A stretch of DNA of 64,000 nt from Neobacillus ginsengisoli (GTDB taxonomy: Bacteria; Bacillota; Bacilli; Bacillales_B; DSM-18226). The position numbers and the translations under genes were made by a program. Shown here piece by piece: positions 53,081 to 63,531 of this stretch; positions within the stretch are counted from its first letter, which is position 1; every line of letters begins with the position of its first letter. The stretch covers positions 186,001 through 250,000 of the forward strand of contig NZ_JAUSTW010000008.1 in the NCBI RefSeq assembly GCF_030813055.1. Direction: 5' to 3'. The notes below the pieces were generated by a model. That model saw nothing but the letters and a program-made list of their open reading frames with translations, ran no database searches and was not told where the DNA came from.

Positions 53081-54481
53081 TTATGCATGAATTTCCTTAC
53101 CTTCAACTGCCAATGCTGCTTCTCCAATTGCTTCGGCTAATGTCGGATGAGGGTGAATTGTATGTGCAATATCCATTGCTGTTGTATTTAATACTTGCGC
53201 AAGACCCACTTCTGTAATCATATCGGTTACGTGCGGTCCAACCATATGTGCTCCTAAAAGCTTATTAGACCCTTCTTCAACAACAAGTTTGACAAATCCA
53301 TCTGATTCACCAAAAACAAGAGCCTTTCCAATCGCACGGAATGAGAATTTACCTGTTTTTACTTGATACCCTTTCTCCTTTGCTTCATCTTCTGTAAGTC
53401 CCACACTTGCTACTTCTGGACTGCAGTATACACATTTTGGAACAAGAGTTGGATCAAGTGGTGCTGGCTCTTGTCCTGCAATATGTTCAACAGCAATGAT
53501 TCCTTCGTGTGAGGCAACATGGGCAAGCTGCAAGCCGCCAATGACATCGCCAATTGCATAAATGTTCGGTTCTTTTGTTTGATAGAAATCATTTGTTTTA
53601 ATAAAAATACCATTCAGTTCAATGTCCGTTTTCTCAAGCCCAATTCCTTCTGTGTTTGGCAATCTCCCTACGGATACTAAAAGCTTATCTGCAGAAAATG
53701 ACGTCTCTTTCCCTTTATGCTCTGCCTTTATCGAAACACCATCACCTTTTTCAAGCGTTTCCGAGAGCACTTTTGCTCCAGTAACGATTTTTACGCCTTT
53801 TTTCTTTAGTAAGCGCTGGATTTCTTTTGAAACATCTTTATCTTCTGTTGGTAAAATACGATCAGCATATTCGATTACTGTAACCTGTGTACCGAAGTCC
53901 ACGAGCATCGATGCCCATTCAATTCCAATCACTCCACCGCCAACAATGATAATCGAATTTGGAAGTGTTTCCATTTCCAGGGCTTCATTTGATGTCATCA
54001 CATACTTTTCATCTGCCTCTAATCCATAGAATGTTCTTGGCCGGGATCCTGTCGCAATTAAAATATTCCGCGGGCTTACAATGATTTCTCCCCCATTATT
54101 GTTCAATTCAACTAAAACATCTTTTGACTCCAAGATACTGCCTTTCCCATCATAAACATCAATTTTTCCTTTTTGCATTAAATGTTGGATACCTTTAAAA
54201 AGATGATTCTTAATTTCTTCTTTCCGAGACTGTACTTTTGAAAAATCAAGGCCAACTTCTGGGGCAATAACACCATATCGATCCGCATTTTTTGTTTGAG
54301 CATATAATTCTGCACTTCTTAATAAGGTTTTTGTTGGAATACACCCGACATGAAGGCATGTTCCGCCGATTTTCCATTTTTCAACAACCGCTACTTTTAA
54401 ACCTAATTGAGATGCGCGAATGGCAGCAACGTAGCCTCCTGGTCCACCGCCGATAATAACCACATCATATTCTTTCGTCAT
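53081..54481 (-). CDS. lpdA: Dihydrolipoyl dehydrogenase (glycine cleavage L protein)
   Basis: 466-residue flavoprotein. FAD-binding 'DVVIIGGGPGGYVAAIRASQLG', the redox disulfide GGTCLHVGCIPTK (about 39-51), NAD-binding 'IIVGGGVIGIEWASMLVDFG' and the C-terminal 'HPHPTLAEAIGEAAL' interface with the catalytic His are present. It re-oxidises the dihydrolipoyl group of GcvH with NAD+. Placement between lipA/hesB-like and purU indicates an L protein dedicated to glycine cleavage rather than the pyruvate dehydrogenase copy. ATG follows AAAAGGAGG. Confidence 0.93.
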   Translation of the reverse strand: MTKEYDVVIIGGGPGGYVAAIRASQLGLKVAVVEKWKIGGTCLHVGCIPTKTLLRSAELYAQTKNADRYGVIAPEVGLDFSKVQSRKEEIKNHLFKGIQHLMQKGKIDVYDGKGSILESKDVLVELNNNGGEIIVSPRNILIATGSRPRTFYGLEADEKYVMTSNEALEMETLPNSIIIVGGGVIGIEWASMLVDFGTQVTVIEYADRILPTEDKDVSKEIQRLLKKKGVKIVTGAKVLSETLEKGDGVSIKAEHKGKETSFSADKLLVSVGRLPNTEGIGLEKTDIELNGIFIKTNDFYQTKEPNIYAIGDVIGGLQLAHVASHEGIIAVEHIAGQEPAPLDPTLVPKCVYCSPEVASVGLTEDEAKEKGYQVKTGKFSFRAIGKALVFGESDGFVKLVVEEGSNKLLGAHMVGPHVTDMITEVGLAQVLNTTAMDIAHTIHPHPTLAEAIGEAALAVEGKEIHA

Positions 54482-54590
54482 CTTAGAACCTCCTTTTCAA
54501 ATATTAACTATACCTATAGTAATACTTAGATTTATGAGTAATAAAAACTGAGTGATGTACATAGGATTTTTAGACGTCATTTGGATACCG

Positions 54591-54896
54591 TTAATCCATT
54601 TCAAGAGCACAAGCACTTGAGATAAAGCTGTCTCCGACTAGAAAACCATGTTGAACTTGATAATCAATTTCTGTTTCTTCATTTAAGTAGCGTTTTGTAA
54701 AACGGTCCAGCCTAATCTGTACCCCATCCTTCTCAATACATAAATCGTTTCGCCGCGGTTCATCAAAAACAATTGAAAATTTAACGGACATCCCGCAGCC
54801 CCCTGTTACCTCTGCATCAATCCGAGGAATTTTCCCTTCAGTCTTAATCAGCTCTTTAAGTTTGTCTATCGCTGCTTCTGTCATTTTTAACTCCAT
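54591..54896 (-). CDS. HesB/IscA-like iron-sulfur protein
   Basis: 101 residues from ATG at 54896, preceded by GGAGAGG; the longer frame just translates that site. 'MELKMTEAAIDKLKELIKTEGK', 'IDAEVTGGCGMSVKFSIVFDEPR' and a tail 'FISSACALEMD' are a HesB-like domain. The cysteines differ from canonical A-type carriers: one in GGCG, one near the C-terminus and no C-x-C. It lies 42 bases after lipA in the glycine operon. A role in supplying or repairing the sacrificed cluster of LipA is an attractive inference. Confidence 0.75.
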   Translation of the reverse strand: MELKMTEAAIDKLKELIKTEGKIPRIDAEVTGGCGMSVKFSIVFDEPRRNDLCIEKDGVQIRLDRFTKRYLNEETEIDYQVQHGFLVGDSFISSACALEMD

Positions 54897-54937
54897 AGGA
54901 TCCCTCTCCTCTTCTCCCAATCACCTATTTTCATTAA

Positions 54938-55816
54938 TTATGCTTTCGCTTTTGCTGCATTGACCTGTTCATCTGCATGATAAGAGGAGCGAACGAGCGG
55001 ACCCGCTTCGTAATGACTAAATCCTTTAGACATGGCGATTATTTTTAGTTCTTCAAATTCTTGTGGACTCCAATATTTTTGGACTTTTAAATGATGTTTA
55101 GTCGGCTGCAAATATTGACCAATAGTCATAATATCCACATTGTTCGTGCGAAGATCATCCATCGTTTCGAGAATTTCTTCTTTTGCTTCGCCAAGACCAA
55201 TCATAATGCTTGATTTTGTTGGAATATCAGCATTCATTTCTTTTGCGCGTCGCAAAAACTCAAGGGAACGTTCGTATGTAGCCCGGGCACGAATTTTTGG
55301 TGATAAACGTTTCACTGTCTCAATATTGTGATTTAGAATATCCGGCTTTGCATCCATTAACGTTTTTAAATTTTCATATTTACCATTCATATCAGACGGA
55401 AGGACTTCAATGCTGCAAAATGGATTACGTCGCCTTACAGCTCTTACCGTTTCTGCATAAACCCCGGCTCCTCCATCTTTTAAATCATCACGGGCAACAG
55501 CAGTAATCACGACATGCTTTAATCCCATCAGCTCCACTGATTCTGCCACACGTTCCGGCTCTTCCCAATCAAGCTCTGTCGGAAGCCCTGTTTGTACCGC
55601 ACAGAATCGACAGGCCCGTGTACACACACTTCCTAAAATCATAAAGGTTGCCGTCTTTCGTGATGCCCAGCATTCATGAATGTTCGGACATTTTGCTTCT
55701 TCACAGACTGTATGAAGTCTTTTTTCACGCATCATCGTTTTTAAGCCGGTATACTGCTCATTCGTATTTAATTTTATCTTAAGCCATTCTGGTTTACGGA
55801 CATACTCGGTGGCCAT
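54938..55816 (-). CDS. lipA: Lipoyl synthase
   Basis: 292-residue radical-SAM enzyme that inserts two sulfurs into octanoyl groups on GcvH and other lipoyl domains. The auxiliary cluster motif C-x4-C-x5-C ([12 protein letters not shown]) and the SAM cluster motif C-x3-C-x2-C ([10 protein letters not shown]) are both intact. '[15 protein letters not shown]' and 'YLQPTKHH' are also conserved. ATG at 55816 follows AGGAGTGA. It is unusual in lying inside the gcv operon, next to gcvPB. Confidence 0.93.
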   Translation of the reverse strand: MATEYVRKPEWLKIKLNTNEQYTGLKTMMREKRLHTVCEEAKCPNIHECWASRKTATFMILGSVCTRACRFCAVQTGLPTELDWEEPERVAESVELMGLKHVVITAVARDDLKDGGAGVYAETVRAVRRRNPFCSIEVLPSDMNGKYENLKTLMDAKPDILNHNIETVKRLSPKIRARATYERSLEFLRRAKEMNADIPTKSSIMIGLGEAKEEILETMDDLRTNNVDIMTIGQYLQPTKHHLKVQKYWSPQEFEELKIIAMSKGFSHYEAGPLVRSSYHADEQVNAAKAKA

Positions 55817-55907
55817 CTAATTCACTCCTATGAGCGGAACTTAAAATCTATTAACTTGAAAATCATCTGTGCAGAGTATATCCCCCGCACAGATGAAAGT
55901 TCTGCTT

Positions 55908-57398
55908 TTATACGTTTACAGTTTCTTTTTCTTTCGCTACCGATGCCTCTTTTGTATAACGCAATATCGGTTGTCTCGCCGCCTGCACTTCATCCAATCG
56001 GCCAATCACCGTTGTATGTGGTGCTTCTAATACAATACCTGGGTTTTCTTCTACCTCTTTGGCAATTTGAATCATCACATCAGCAAATGCATCCATTGTT
56101 TCCTTTGACTCTGTTTCTGTTGGTTCGATCATCAAACATTCCTCAACATTTAGCGGGAAGTAGATGGTTGGTGGATGATACCCAAAATCAAGCAGACGTT
56201 TGGCTATATCAAGTGTTCTTACCCCCAACTTTTTCTGTCTTGATCCGGATAAAACAAATTCATGCTTGCAAATTTGTGAATATGGTGCATCAAAATAAGG
56301 CTCTAGTTTTTTACGAAGATAGTTCGCATGAAGGACGGCACCTTCAGATACCTGGCGTAATCCTTCAGGACCCATAGTCCGTATATAAGTGTACGCACGC
56401 AATAGAATACCGAAGTTTCCATAATACCCTTTGACACGGCCGATTGATAAGGGCTGATTATAGTCCAACTGATATTGATTATTTTCTTTAACTACTCGTG
56501 GAACTGGTAAAAACGGAATCAGCTTCTCTTTTACACCGACCGGACCAGCACCCGGGCCACCGCCGCCATGAGGAGTCGTAAATGTCTTATGAAGATTTAA
56601 ATGCACGATGTCAAAACCCATCTTACCCGGTGTTGTTTTTCCTAAAATGGCATTCGCATTTGCACCGTCATAGTATAATAATCCGCCCGCTTCATGGACA
56701 ACTTTAGCAATTTCAACAATTTCTTTTTCAAACAACCCGAGCGTATTTGGATTTGTCAGCATCAGTGCTGCTGTATTATCATCCACATGTTTCTTTAATT
56801 CTTCTAAGTCAACTAACCCATGCTCATTGGATGGAATTGTTATGGTTTCGTATCCGGCAACCGATGCACTTGCAGGGTTTGTTCCATGTGCGGAATCCGG
56901 GACAAGGACTTTCGTTCTCACTTCACCTTTTTGTTTATGGTAGGCTTTAACCATCATTAACCCTGTCCATTCACCTTGTGCTCCTGCTGAAGGCTGCAAA
57001 GTCACTGCATCCATGCCAGTAATGACAGCTAATTCTTCCTGTAATTCATATAAAACCTCTAATGCACCTTGTACCGTTTCGGTTGGCTGGTAGGGATGAA
57101 TCCGGCTAAACCCTTCCAAACGTGCTACATCTTCATTAATTTTCGGATTATACTTCATCGTACAAGAACCAAGAGGATAGAATCCGTTATCAATCCCATG
57201 ATTTTTATTCGAGAGCGCTGTGTAATGGCGAACAAGTTGCAACTCAGAAACTTCCGGGAGTTCTGCAGGAATATCACGAATCAAATGTTTTGGAAGTTTA
57301 TCATTTATATCTACCTTATCAACGTCAGACTCAGGAAAACTTGAACCAACCCGCCCTTGACGACTAATTTCAAAAATCAGATTATTATACTCAACCAT
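55908..57398 (-). CDS. gcvPB: Glycine dehydrogenase (decarboxylating) subunit 2
   Basis: 496 residues. The PLP-binding half of the split P protein, with '[30 protein letters not shown]', the lysine in [19 protein letters not shown] (about 262-280) and '[21 protein letters not shown]'. With GcvPA it decarboxylates glycine and loads aminomethyl onto GcvH. Its ATG overlaps the last codons of gcvPA by eight bases, ensuring equal expression. Confidence 0.95.
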   Translation of the reverse strand: MVEYNNLIFEISRQGRVGSSFPESDVDKVDINDKLPKHLIRDIPAELPEVSELQLVRHYTALSNKNHGIDNGFYPLGSCTMKYNPKINEDVARLEGFSRIHPYQPTETVQGALEVLYELQEELAVITGMDAVTLQPSAGAQGEWTGLMMVKAYHKQKGEVRTKVLVPDSAHGTNPASASVAGYETITIPSNEHGLVDLEELKKHVDDNTAALMLTNPNTLGLFEKEIVEIAKVVHEAGGLLYYDGANANAILGKTTPGKMGFDIVHLNLHKTFTTPHGGGGPGAGPVGVKEKLIPFLPVPRVVKENNQYQLDYNQPLSIGRVKGYYGNFGILLRAYTYIRTMGPEGLRQVSEGAVLHANYLRKKLEPYFDAPYSQICKHEFVLSGSRQKKLGVRTLDIAKRLLDFGYHPPTIYFPLNVEECLMIEPTETESKETMDAFADVMIQIAKEVEENPGIVLEAPHTTVIGRLDEVQAARQPILRYTKEASVAKEKETVNV

Positions 57399-58743
57399 TT
57401 ACAACAGCCCCCAATACCTCGATAAATTGGTCAATTTCTTCTTTCGTCCTTTGCTCGGTCACCGAGATCAGTATTTGATTTTCAAAGCCATAATCATTTT
57501 GTAAGTCAAAACCACCGATGATTCCCGCCTCAAGCAGTTTTGCGTTGACTTCTTTGACAGGCATAGGAAGTTCTACCACAAATTCATTAAAGAATGGTGC
57601 TTGATTCGTAATAATAAAGCCTTTCTTTTTCAGACTATTTGCCATGTAATCAGCCTTTTCAAAATTTAGCTGGGCCATTTGCCGAATTCCTTGCTTCCCA
57701 AGTGCACTAATACAAACAGCAGAAGCAAGAGCGTTTAAGGCTTGGTTTGAACAAATATTAGATGATGCTTTATCACGTCGAATATGTTGTTCGCGGGCTT
57801 GCAAAGTTAAGACAAATCCACGCTGCCCTTTTTCATCTGTTGTTTGCCCGACAATACGTCCGGGGATTTTCCGCATGAATTTTTTATTCACTGCAAAATA
57901 ACCACAGTGTGGACCGCCAAAGGACATCGGGATTCCCAATGGCTGCATATCTCCGACCACAATGTCTGCTCCAAGCTTACCAGGAGTCTGTAAGAGCGCC
58001 AGTGCCAACGGATTGGCACTTACGATGAAAAGTGCTCCGTTTGCTGCTGCAATTTTCTTAATTTCTGCCAAATCTTCAATCGAACCGAAAAAGTTAGGAT
58101 ATTGAACAATGACAGCGGCAGTCCCCTTATCGATTTGTTCTTGCAGTTTTTCCAAGTCAGTAACATCATTAGCAAGATTCACATCTTCTACTATATACCC
58201 CTGACCGCTTGCTACAGTATTTAAGATAGCGCGCGATTCAGGATGAACAGCCTTTGATACAAGTACTTTCGAACGTCTTGTTGATGCAACTGCGAGTGAC
58301 GCCGCTTCTGCAAGTGATGTAAAACCATCGTACATGGAGGAGTTGGCAACATCCATTCCTGTTATCTCACAAACCATGGTTTGAAATTCAAAAATCCCCT
58401 GTAATTCACCTTGGCTAATTTCCGGTTGGTATGGTGTATAAGCAGTATAAAATTCAGAACGGGAAATCATATGATTGACTACACTTGGAATGTAGTGGTC
58501 ATAAGTTCCCGCACCAAGAAAGGTTGGGTACTGATTCGCATTTTTGTTTTTGAAAGCAAGCTGATTCATTTTTTTTAAAAGCAGCGCTTCAGGGACCGCC
58601 TTGGGGATATTCAGCTCACCTTGCAGCCTAATCTCGGCTGGAATATCTTCAAATAACTCATCGATAGAAGAAATATTTAAAAAAGCGAGCATTTCCTCTT
58701 GATCTTGTTTCGTGTCAGGGAGATATCTATAAGTGGACGTCAT
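57391..58743 (-). CDS. gcvPA: Glycine dehydrogenase (decarboxylating) subunit 1
   Basis: 450 residues from ATG at 58743 ([20 protein letters not shown]) after AAGGAGAGG. The ATG is one base past the gcvH stop; the longer frame overlaps gcvH and is not used. The N-terminal half of the split P protein carries '[20 protein letters not shown]', '[38 protein letters not shown]' and '[10 protein letters not shown]'. It works as a heterotetramer with GcvPB. Confidence 0.94.
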   Translation of the reverse strand: MTSTYRYLPDTKQDQEEMLAFLNISSIDELFEDIPAEIRLQGELNIPKAVPEALLLKKMNQLAFKNKNANQYPTFLGAGTYDHYIPSVVNHMISRSEFYTAYTPYQPEISQGELQGIFEFQTMVCEITGMDVANSSMYDGFTSLAEAASLAVASTRRSKVLVSKAVHPESRAILNTVASGQGYIVEDVNLANDVTDLEKLQEQIDKGTAAVIVQYPNFFGSIEDLAEIKKIAAANGALFIVSANPLALALLQTPGKLGADIVVGDMQPLGIPMSFGGPHCGYFAVNKKFMRKIPGRIVGQTTDEKGQRGFVLTLQAREQHIRRDKASSNICSNQALNALASAVCISALGKQGIRQMAQLNFEKADYMANSLKKKGFIITNQAPFFNEFVVELPMPVKEVNAKLLEAGIIGGFDLQNDYGFENQILISVTEQRTKEEIDQFIEVLGAVVNG

Positions 58744-58744
58744 T

Positions 58745-59143
58745 TTATTCCTCTCCTTCTTCATTAATAAATGCTTGGTACTCATCTTCATTTAACAGAG
58801 ATTCCAGCTCTTCTGGACATGACATTTCCACTTCAATTAACCAGCCTTTTCCAAACGGATATTCGTTAATCGTTTCTGGAGCATCTTCTATCTCCTCATT
58901 AATTCGAACTACTGTACCCGATACTGGAGCGAAAATTTCAGAAACTGCTTTAACCGATTCGATTGTTCCCATTGATTCATCCGCTGTTACTTCATCATCT
59001 AGTTGTGGATTTTCAACAAATACGATATCTCCCAGCTGTTTTTGTGCATAATCAGAAATCCCAATCCGGACTCGATTACCTTCTAATTGTAAAACCCACT
59101 CGTGTTCCTTGCTATATAGTAAGGTTGCGATCGCTTTTGTCAT
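58745..59143 (-). CDS. gcvH: Glycine cleavage system H protein
   Basis: A 132-residue lipoyl carrier. The lipoylation lysine lies in [12 protein letters not shown] (about residue 64), with '[19 protein letters not shown]' before and '[30 protein letters not shown]' after. It shuttles the aminomethyl group between P, T and L proteins. It is separated from gcvT by 128 bases holding a small GC hairpin (CAGGC-N5-GCCTG, 59219-59233), which could tune expression. Confidence 0.95.
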   Translation of the reverse strand: MTKAIATLLYSKEHEWVLQLEGNRVRIGISDYAQKQLGDIVFVENPQLDDEVTADESMGTIESVKAVSEIFAPVSGTVVRINEEIEDAPETINEYPFGKGWLIEVEMSCPEELESLLNEDEYQAFINEEGEE

Positions 59144-59271
59144 TATATTTTCTTCCTTTCAACTGTTAATTAGAATTAAATAATCTTAAAATCATTTTTT
59201 TAGTATGTTTGTGTATCAGGCGTGCTGCCTGCCGCCAGTTTGAAAGTTTACCAGAGTATCTTATTACTCTT

Positions 59272-60384
59272 TTAACCTCTTTTATAGAATGGTGTTTTCA
59301 CAACAACCGCATCAATCAGCTTATTACGGATTTCTACTTTTAACGATGTCCCTACTTCAGCATGTTCCGCTGATAGTAGAACAAGTCCAACGCTTTTCTT
59401 TAAAGATGGTGATTGGGTTCCCGATGTAACAACCCCAATCTCCTCTCCAGTTTCTGAAAAAACCTTATAACCGTGGCGTGGAATCCCCCGTCCTGTGACT
59501 TCAATCCCCACTAGTTTTCGTCTTAATCCGGCTTCTTTTTGAGCTATAAGCGAAGCTTTCCCAATAAAATCACTTTCTTTTTTCAGTTTTACCGCAAAGC
59601 CGATTCCGGCTTCGAGTGGATTAATATCACTTAATAGTTCTTGACCATAGAGTGCAAGACGTGCTTCTAAACGAAGTGTGTCCCGAGCACCAAGTCCACA
59701 TGGTTTTAAGCCGTCCTCACTACCGGCTTCTAAAAGCTTTTCCCAAAGGACTTCCGCTTGATCAGCGGATAAATAAAGCTCAAAACCCTCTTCTCCTGTA
59801 TATCCTGTACGGGATACGAGTACATCTGTAACCCCGTCCAAATTAACATGTTGAGCAAATTTAAATGAGCCAATTTCAGCTAGATCGGTTCCAGTTAGCT
59901 TTTGTAAAATACCTTCCGCCTTTGGACCTTGGATGGCAAGTTGAGCAATTTCATTCGAAATATTTGTGAGATTCATATCTCCCTTTGCATGCTGCTTCAT
60001 CCATTCAAAATCTTTATTGATGTTAGCTGCATTTATAACGAGTAAATATTTTTCATCCTCTAATTTATACACTAATAAATCATCGACCGTTCCCCCATCT
60101 AGATAGCACATTGCGGTATACTGGGCCTGATGAATGCTAAGTTTTGTCACATCGTTTGTAACCAGGTAGTTGATATAGCTCTCGGCATCTTTTCCCTCAA
60201 CTAGTACTTCACCCATATGTGAGACATCAAAAAGTCCTGCTTTTGTTCGAACCGCCTCATGCTCATCTAAAATACTGGAAAATTGCACTGGCAGTGCCCA
60301 GCCGCCAAAATCAATGACTTTCGCGCCATATTTTTTATAAGTTTCAAAAAGTGGTGTTTGCTTTAATGCTGTTCCAATCCCCAT
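59272..60384 (-). CDS. gcvT: Aminomethyltransferase (glycine cleavage T protein)
   Basis: 370 residues from ATG at 60384 ([20 protein letters not shown]) after AGGAGGG; the longer frame intrudes on sdaAA. '[22 protein letters not shown]', '[21 protein letters not shown]' and '[22 protein letters not shown]' are the folate-binding T-protein blocks. It transfers the methylene to THF, releasing ammonia. It lies 11 bases after sdaAA. Confidence 0.95.
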   Translation of the reverse strand: MGIGTALKQTPLFETYKKYGAKVIDFGGWALPVQFSSILDEHEAVRTKAGLFDVSHMGEVLVEGKDAESYINYLVTNDVTKLSIHQAQYTAMCYLDGGTVDDLLVYKLEDEKYLLVINAANINKDFEWMKQHAKGDMNLTNISNEIAQLAIQGPKAEGILQKLTGTDLAEIGSFKFAQHVNLDGVTDVLVSRTGYTGEEGFELYLSADQAEVLWEKLLEAGSEDGLKPCGLGARDTLRLEARLALYGQELLSDINPLEAGIGFAVKLKKESDFIGKASLIAQKEAGLRRKLVGIEVTGRGIPRHGYKVFSETGEEIGVVTSGTQSPSLKKSVGLVLLSAEHAEVGTSLKVEIRNKLIDAVVVKTPFYKRG

Positions 60385-60395
60385 TGATTTCCCTC

Positions 60396-61277
60396 CTATG
60401 ATTTCCTGCAAAACAGCCGTTCCTTTACCTGTTTACCTGTTTCTGTCGTTGCCAGACCTCCAAGAGCTGTTTCTCGGAGTGTCCTCGGCATATCTTTTCC
60501 AATCCTATACATCGCTCCAATTACTTCATCACAAGGAATCTGGCTTTCAATCCCGGCAAGGGCCATATCTGCTGCCGAGAACGCGATGGAAGTCCCAATC
60601 ACATTTCGTTTAATGCAAGGCACTTCAACAAGGCCTGCCACCGGGTCGCAAACCAGACCTAAAAGTGACTTCATGGCAATGGCTGTGGCATTCACAGCTT
60701 GCTCTGGTGTGCCTCCTCTTAACTCAACGATTGTTCCGGCAGCCATGGCTGTTGCCGATCCTACCTCAGCCTGGCACCCTCCAGCCGCCCCTGAAATGAA
60801 GGAACGGTTTGCAATGACTAACCCGAGCATACTTGCTGTAAACAATCCCATCACTAAATCTTTAAAAGGTGTACCGTCATTTTTATGAAGAGAAAACAAT
60901 ACCCCAGGCAATATGCCGGCTGCCCCGGCAGTTGGTGTCGCTACAATGACCCCCATCCGGGCATTATTTTCAGAAGTTGCCAATGAAAAGGCCATAGCAT
61001 TGCTTATATAATTTCCTGACAGTGCTTTTCCTTGATTCATATAATCATACATTTTCACGGCATCACCGCCGGAAATGCCACTTGGTGCAGCGGAGTCATC
61101 TTTTATCCCTCTGTCAACAGCTTCTTTCATTTTGATTAAACGCTCTTCCATCATGGCAATAATGATTTCTTTGTCTCTTCCTGATTTTTCTGTCTCCATC
61201 TTCAACATCATTTCACCAATTGTTTTTTGCTCTTTTTCACAAGCTTTGATCAGCTCTCTCATGGACTGAATTTCCAT
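60396..61277 (-). CDS. sdaAA: L-serine dehydratase, iron-sulfur alpha subunit
   Basis: 293 residues. Cys ligands of the [4Fe-4S] cluster lie in [23 protein letters not shown] and [10 protein letters not shown]. '[20 protein letters not shown]' and '[18 protein letters not shown]' are family signatures. With SdaAB it deaminates L-serine to pyruvate. The ATG overlaps the sdaAB stop by one base (TAATG). It channels serine made by GlyA into central metabolism. Confidence 0.94.
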   Translation of the reverse strand: MEIQSMRELIKACEKEQKTIGEMMLKMETEKSGRDKEIIIAMMEERLIKMKEAVDRGIKDDSAAPSGISGGDAVKMYDYMNQGKALSGNYISNAMAFSLATSENNARMGVIVATPTAGAAGILPGVLFSLHKNDGTPFKDLVMGLFTASMLGLVIANRSFISGAAGGCQAEVGSATAMAAGTIVELRGGTPEQAVNATAIAMKSLLGLVCDPVAGLVEVPCIKRNVIGTSIAFSAADMALAGIESQIPCDEVIGAMYRIGKDMPRTLRETALGGLATTETGKQVKERLFCRKS

Positions 61278-61789
61278 TAAATTGCCTCCATAAATTCTTT
61301 CTCGATTGATTGGTAATCACGAGCAAGCGCTTTTAAATCATCGCCTGCACTCAAGCGTATATCGACCATCTTGTCGTTAATCAGAAAAATCTTTGATAAC
61401 CCGCCGCCGAGTGACACACCTCCAACTTTAACAACATAATCACCGCACTTTGCTGTTACGATTGTTATATTGGGATGGTCATAATACTCACATTCTTCTG
61501 CAAATTCGAATTGGTACTGCATCCCATATTCTTTAGCCAACTCCAACGAATTTTTAATACGCTGATCATCGGTATCCATTCCAAGTAATCCGCCAAGAAG
61601 CGCTTTATCTGTTCCATGACCTTGATAGGTTTCGGCAAATGAATCATAAAATACAATATTTGCTTCTTGAGGACAATCTCCCAACATTTCATAAATAAAC
61701 TTTCCAATCGATACGACTCCGGCTGTATGAGAACTCGACGGTCCCACCATAATAGGGCCAATAATGTCAAAACAACTCTGAAATTCCAT
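61277..61789 (-). CDS. sdaAB: L-serine dehydratase, beta subunit, without ACT domain
   Basis: 170 residues. Begins with 'FDIIGPIMVGPSSSHTAGVVSIGKF', then 'YQGHGTDKALLGGLLGMDTDD', the beta-domain signature. B. subtilis SdaAB is about 220 residues with a C-terminal ACT domain; this protein stops after 'RDYQSIEKEFMEAI', so the ACT region is absent. The stop is immediately followed by sdaAA, with no remnant of ACT coding, so the short form looks genuine. It lies 17 bases after glyA. Confidence 0.88.
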   Translation of the reverse strand: MEFQSCFDIIGPIMVGPSSSHTAGVVSIGKFIYEMLGDCPQEANIVFYDSFAETYQGHGTDKALLGGLLGMDTDDQRIKNSLELAKEYGMQYQFEFAEECEYYDHPNITIVTAKCGDYVVKVGGVSLGGGLSKIFLINDKMVDIRLSAGDDLKALARDYQSIEKEFMEAI

Positions 61790-61806
61790 CGCAATTTGCC
61801 CCTTTC

Positions 61807-63057
61807 TTACACTGTTATTGCCTGTTGAAATAACGGATAGGCGTCACAAATCGGTTTCGTTGTTTCCTTTGCTTTCTCAAGCACCACTTTGTCCCCTTTA
61901 CTCTTCAGAACAGCTGCAATAATTTTCCCAATTTTCACCATTTCTTCATGCTTCATTCCACGTGTGGTTAAAGCTGCTGTTCCCATCCGGATACCGCTCG
62001 TAACAAACGGTTTTTCTGGGTCATATGGAATTGTATTTTTATTTACGGTAATGCCTGCTTCTTCTAATAATTTCTCTGCTTCTTTTCCTGTTAAATTCCA
62101 CGGACGTAAATCTAAAAGAACAATATGATTATCTGTTCCCCCAGAAACAAGGGCAGCACCTTCATTTTTTAATGTTTCGCCAAGGGTTGCTGCATTTTCA
62201 ATGACTTGTTTTGCATATTCCTTAAAGGTTGGCTGCAATGCTTCATTAAAAGCAACAGCTTTAGCTGCAATTATATGCATGAGCGGCCCACCTTGAATTC
62301 CTGGGAACACCGATTTATTAATGGCTTTTATGATGTCTTCATCATTGGTTAAAATAATTCCACCGCGCGGTCCTCTCAACGTTTTATGCGTGGTGCTCGT
62401 AACAACGTCAGCATATGGTATTGGAGAGGGATGAAGTCCAGCTGCAACAAGTCCAGCAATATGCGCCATATCTACCATGAATTTTGCGCCAACTTGATCA
62501 GCAATTTGTCTAAAGCGTTCAAAATCAATCTTTCTTGGGTAAGCGCTTGCCCCTGCAATAATCAAATTTGGTTTTTCCCTTTTTGCAATTTCTTCTAGTT
62601 CATCATAATCAATCAATTGAGTATCCTCTCTCACACCATAGGACACAATTTCAAACCATTTTCCTGAAACGCTGACAGGGCTTCCGTGAGTTAAATGGCC
62701 TCCATGTGAAAGGTTCATCCCCATGACCTTATCACCAGGCTGTAGCAATGCGTAAAATACAGCAAAATTTGCTTGTGCACCTGAGTGTGGCTGAACATTT
62801 GCATATTTAGCTCCAAACAGCCGTGTTAGGCGATCAATCGCGGTTTTTTCTGCTATATCAACATATTCACATCCGCCATAGTAGCGCTTCCCTGGATAGC
62901 CTTCCGCATATTTATTCGTCATCACACTTCCCATTGCTTCTAACACATCTAAGCTTACGAAGTTTTCAGATGCAATTAACTCCAATGTTTGATGCTGGCG
63001 TTCCTGTTCTTTCCTAATTGCTTCAAAAATAGTTGAATCATTTTGTAATAATCCCAT
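61807..63057 (-). CDS. glyA: Serine hydroxymethyltransferase
   Basis: 416-residue PLP enzyme. The catalytic lysine lies in [12 protein letters not shown] (about residue 230), with '[41 protein letters not shown]' at the N-terminus. It condenses glycine with methylene-THF to serine. It is the first gene of the glycine operon, behind a tandem glycine riboswitch, so it is probably a catabolic copy distinct from the housekeeping glyA usually near upp/atp. ATG at 63057 follows AAAAGGAGG. Confidence 0.95.
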   Translation of the reverse strand: MGLLQNDSTIFEAIRKEQERQHQTLELIASENFVSLDVLEAMGSVMTNKYAEGYPGKRYYGGCEYVDIAEKTAIDRLTRLFGAKYANVQPHSGAQANFAVFYALLQPGDKVMGMNLSHGGHLTHGSPVSVSGKWFEIVSYGVREDTQLIDYDELEEIAKREKPNLIIAGASAYPRKIDFERFRQIADQVGAKFMVDMAHIAGLVAAGLHPSPIPYADVVTSTTHKTLRGPRGGIILTNDEDIIKAINKSVFPGIQGGPLMHIIAAKAVAFNEALQPTFKEYAKQVIENAATLGETLKNEGAALVSGGTDNHIVLLDLRPWNLTGKEAEKLLEEAGITVNKNTIPYDPEKPFVTSGIRMGTAALTTRGMKHEEMVKIGKIIAAVLKSKGDKVVLEKAKETTKPICDAYPLFQQAITV

Positions 63058-63177
63058 TTCTAGTCCTCCTTTTAATGGTTCAGACTACCCCTTGATGTTT
63101 CAAACATGGAATTAATTTTCCTAATTACTGCAGATTTTTTTCCAAGTAAATTGATAGAAACACTCCTTTTTTTGCAC

Positions 63178-63234
63178 ACAAAAAAGGACAGAAAAGGGTA
63201 GCATAAAGATTGCTCTACCCTTCTCTGTCCTTTT
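63178..63234 (-). terminator. Riboswitch-controlled terminator before glyA
   Basis: On the leftward strand AAAAGGACAGAGAAGGGTAG pairs with CTACCCTTTTCTGTCCTTTT around a 13-base loop, then a T-rich tract. It lies directly after the second aptamer, as expected for a glycine-on transcriptional switch. Confidence 0.85.
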
Positions 63235-63418
63235 ACCTGAGAGTTTAGTTCCGTTTACGAAAAGAACCTTCCCCTTTGGTGGCATAATTGTATACGCGCT
63301 CTCCAGAGTTGCGTCCAGTTGTGGTTCCATCTACCTGAGAGATTTATTCCAAGGGTCTTTTTGGAACTTGCTCCTTCGGTGGCGTGTTAAAATGCACTCT
63401 CCCACAACCGTCATCCGC
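63225..63418 (-). ncRNA. Tandem glycine riboswitch (two aptamers)
   Basis: Leftward, aptamer 1 runs from GGGAGAGTGCA through GCCACCGAAGGAGCAA to CTCTCAGGTA. Aptamer 2 runs from GGAGAGCGCG through GCCACCAAAGGGGAA to CTCTCAGGTA. These duplicated conserved blocks are the glycine (gcvT motif) riboswitch. It turns on glycine-degrading genes when glycine is abundant. Confidence 0.95.
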
Positions 63419-63436
63419 TTATTTTTTATTATTTTC

Positions 63437-63465
63437 AGAATAATCGCTAAGATAATTAACGTCAA
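63437..63465 (-). promoter_or_regulatory. Vegetative promoter of the glycine operon
   Basis: TTGACG (63465-63460) and TATTCT (63442-63437) with a 17-base spacer on the leftward strand, about 20 bases before the first aptamer. Confidence 0.7.
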
Positions 63466-63484
63466 GCTTTTTTTATACACTTTT

Positions 63485-63498
63485 TGAAAGCGATAACA
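63485..63498. promoter_or_regulatory. cre-like site upstream of the glycine operon promoter
   Basis: TGAAAGCGATAACA matches TGWAARCGYTWNCW with one mismatch. It is centred about 60 bases upstream of the predicted transcription start. Confidence 0.45.
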
Positions 63499-63531
63499 AC
63501 AATGGGTAATAAAGACTATTTATAGTTTTCG

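Noticed and set aside
52065..63057. Glycine operon as an anaerobic glycine reductase system
   Set aside because: All glycine cleavage proteins are present and no selenoprotein or Grd components were seen.
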